A stretch of 64,000 bases of DNA from Prorocentrum cordatum (lineage: Eukaryota; Sar; Dinophyceae; Prorocentrales; Prorocentraceae). The notes under the pieces are model-generated. The model worked only from the letters and a program-made list of their open reading frames with translations, searched no databases and was not told the DNA's origin. This document shows positions 62,640 through 64,000 of this stretch, in pieces. How positions within the stretch are numbered: the first letter of the stretch is position 1; each line of letters opens with the position of its first letter. The DNA is taken from NCBI GenBank assembly GCA_963575745.1, contig CAUYUJ010003958.1, positions 475,158 through 539,157 on the forward strand. Direction: 5' to 3'. A program made the translations under genes and the position numbers.

Positions 62640-63560
62640 ACGCGAATGCGCCCTCAAAATGGAATTTCGAAGACAGACAAGGCTCCCAAGAGTGGCTACG
62701 GCCGGGAATCTTTGCCGAGCGTGTCGCGGCGGCGGCCCCAGCGACACGCCATGCCCTCCAAGTGGATAGGATCGCGTGTCGCTCCGCTTCGCCGGGCGGA
62801 GGCTCGGGAAAGCTCGGGACGTGGACGCTGGGGGGCCGGGAAGTGGACAGCGTGTCGCGCCGCAGCGTGGTGGGTCAGAGCAGGCGGAGCGACACGCCTC
62901 CTCCTCCTCCTCCTCCTCCTCCTCCTCCTCCTCCTCCCCTGTCGTTGCTCCAAGCTTCAGGGTCCTTGCTCGACTCTCCGGCGGCCGTGCGGGACGACTC
63001 TTCCACGCCCAGCACGCCCTCGGCGAGGCGAGGCCGCTGGCGGGCACACGAGGGCTGGGAAAAACCGCCGCGAGCAAGCCAAACCGCCCGAAAACTCCGA
63101 GCACCTCGAGCGACCTCCGGCGGTGAGGCCCCCTCACAGGCGCAGCCTGGGGCAGCGCAAACCTCGGAGGGGTGCCCTTTCTTGCCCCCTTCGGTCTCTC
63201 GCTCCGCGCGCGAGCCCCTCGAGCAGCCGGACTCGCCTTGCTTTGTGGGAGGGCAGGTCGCCCCTGCTCGGCTTCCTCCCGCGCGCAGCCGCACCTCGGG
63301 GCCGCCCGGGTCGCGCTCCGCCTCGGCGGGCGCCCGCCCCGGCGGCGGCGGGGCGGCGGGCGCCCGCTCGGCGGGCGCCGGCCCCTGGCGGGGTCCGTCG
63401 GCATCGAGTCGGGGCGTCGAGTCGTTCGTGTGCAGAGGGGGCGGGGCCGCGCAGTGACGACCCTGGTGATCATAGCAGGAGCTTTTGCCAGTGGCCCGAC
63501 ATCTTCCCTCACGGCTGAATCGGTTGCTCTAGGTGAAACGGTCGAGGCTGTGAGGAGGTC
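62640..63560 (+). other. GC-rich region, possible exon after a CCT tract
   Basis: A CCT microsatellite (62896-62937) ends CCCCTGTCGTTGCTCCAAG. A plus frame then reads GSLLDSPAAVRDDSSTPSTP, RASQTARKLRAPRATSGGEA and EGCPFLPPSVSRSAREPLEQ to a stop near 63457. Composition is that of a disordered protein and could equally be chance in GC-rich DNA. An inverted repeat (GCGTGTCGCTCCGCTTCGCC at 62773, GGCGGAGCGACACGC at 62884) precedes the tract. Confidence 0.3.
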
Positions 63561-63594
63561 GCGCTTGAAATAAGCAGCCGGCCATCCTAGGTGT

Positions 63595-63760
63595 GGCCCT
63601 AGCCCCGAGAACGACGAACGAACGTCGGATCGAACCCGAACTGAAGTGGATCGGGTCGAATCGAAGTCGGTCGAATTCGAAATCAGGTCGATCGAATCGA
63701 GTCGAAGTCGATCGAGTTCGAATCGAATTGGAACTGGAATCGGTCGAGTCGGGACTCGGG
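63595..63760. repeat. Degenerate TCGAATCGAAGTCGA repeat
   Basis: Short units of TCGAATCGA, TCGAAGTCG and TCGATCGA in tandem, self-complementary in part. Confidence 0.8.
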
Positions 63761-63976
63761 CAGCCGGGTGAAATCCCAGACCTCCAACGTGCTGAACAGG
63801 TCGAGACGGCTCTCGGCGGCGAGCCCGGGGGAAAGTGAGAGGGGGCGGGCCTCCCTATAGAAGGCGCGGGTCAGCCTCAGGCCTCCTGAGGAGCTTCCGG
63901 GGCCTTCCCCGAGGACGCCAGACACTGCTCCGGCTGCCAGAGGGTTTCTCTGAGAAGCCCCGCCGCCTTCTGTGAG

Positions 63977-64000
63977 AAGCCCTTCTCTCTCTCTCTCACT
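63977..64000 (+). repeat. CT microsatellite, runs to window end
   Basis: CTTCTCTCTCTCTCTC at the right edge; 63761-63976 before it is GC-rich with no supported gene. Confidence 0.8.

Overview
This window looks like nuclear DNA of a dinoflagellate. Two relics of the dinoflagellate spliced leader lie on the minus strand (2890-2910 and 17449-17469). The DNA is GC-rich with very long microsatellites, non-LTR elements of several architectures dominate, and a Ty1/copia element carries a cytosine-methyltransferase-like domain, an association I recall being reported from Symbiodinium. The genus cannot be told from sequence alone. There are no tRNA or rRNA genes, no CRISPR arrays and no prokaryotic operons that I can see.

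Layout. 1-2.9 kb: 5' part of LINE A on the minus strand (ORF1 plus AP-endonuclease), starting at a spliced-leader relic and cut by the window edge. 2.9-7.5 kb: CCT/GGA tract, an unassigned AT-richer stretch, a 343-bp tandem array, a 250-460 bp repeat, and another purine tract. 7.5-13.8 kb: LINE B on the minus strand, nearly full length (ORF1, endonuclease, reverse transcriptase, RNase H), followed by a 0.5-kb GT and poly-G block. 15-18.5 kb: unassigned reading frames and the second spliced-leader relic. 18.5-35.2 kb: a repeat mosaic made of a dispersed 60-130 bp box, short GAGAGCG-type monomers, CAA and GAC microsatellites, a 1-kb segmental duplication, a small inverted-repeat transposon, and an array of 1.1-kb units broken by nested insertions.

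38.3-41.2 kb: the only convincing host gene, a SUN-domain protein of the SLP1/SUCO type on the minus strand, with an intron that contains repeats. 41.5-51.5 kb: a recently inserted Ty1/copia retrotransposon on the minus strand with 107-bp LTRs (one mismatch), a 4-bp target duplication and an initiator-Met-type primer site. It carries gag, protease, an extra coiled-coil module, a methyltransferase-like domain, integrase, RT and RNase H, with several frameshifts. 53-57 kb: LINE C on the plus strand (endonuclease, RT, three C2H2 fingers), followed by an ORF1-like frame (57.0-58.4 kb) and a coiled-coil protein with paired tryptophan repeats (59.1-60.0 kb). 60-64 kb: unassigned repeat-rich DNA.

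Themes. Related intron-end-like repeats recur at three places (40.3, 52.6 and 61.1 kb), which suggests an introner-like family. Expanded CCT tracts repeatedly stand where a 3' splice-site polypyrimidine tract would be. Most mobile-element frames are broken, so their products are described as relics except where the frame is long and clean.
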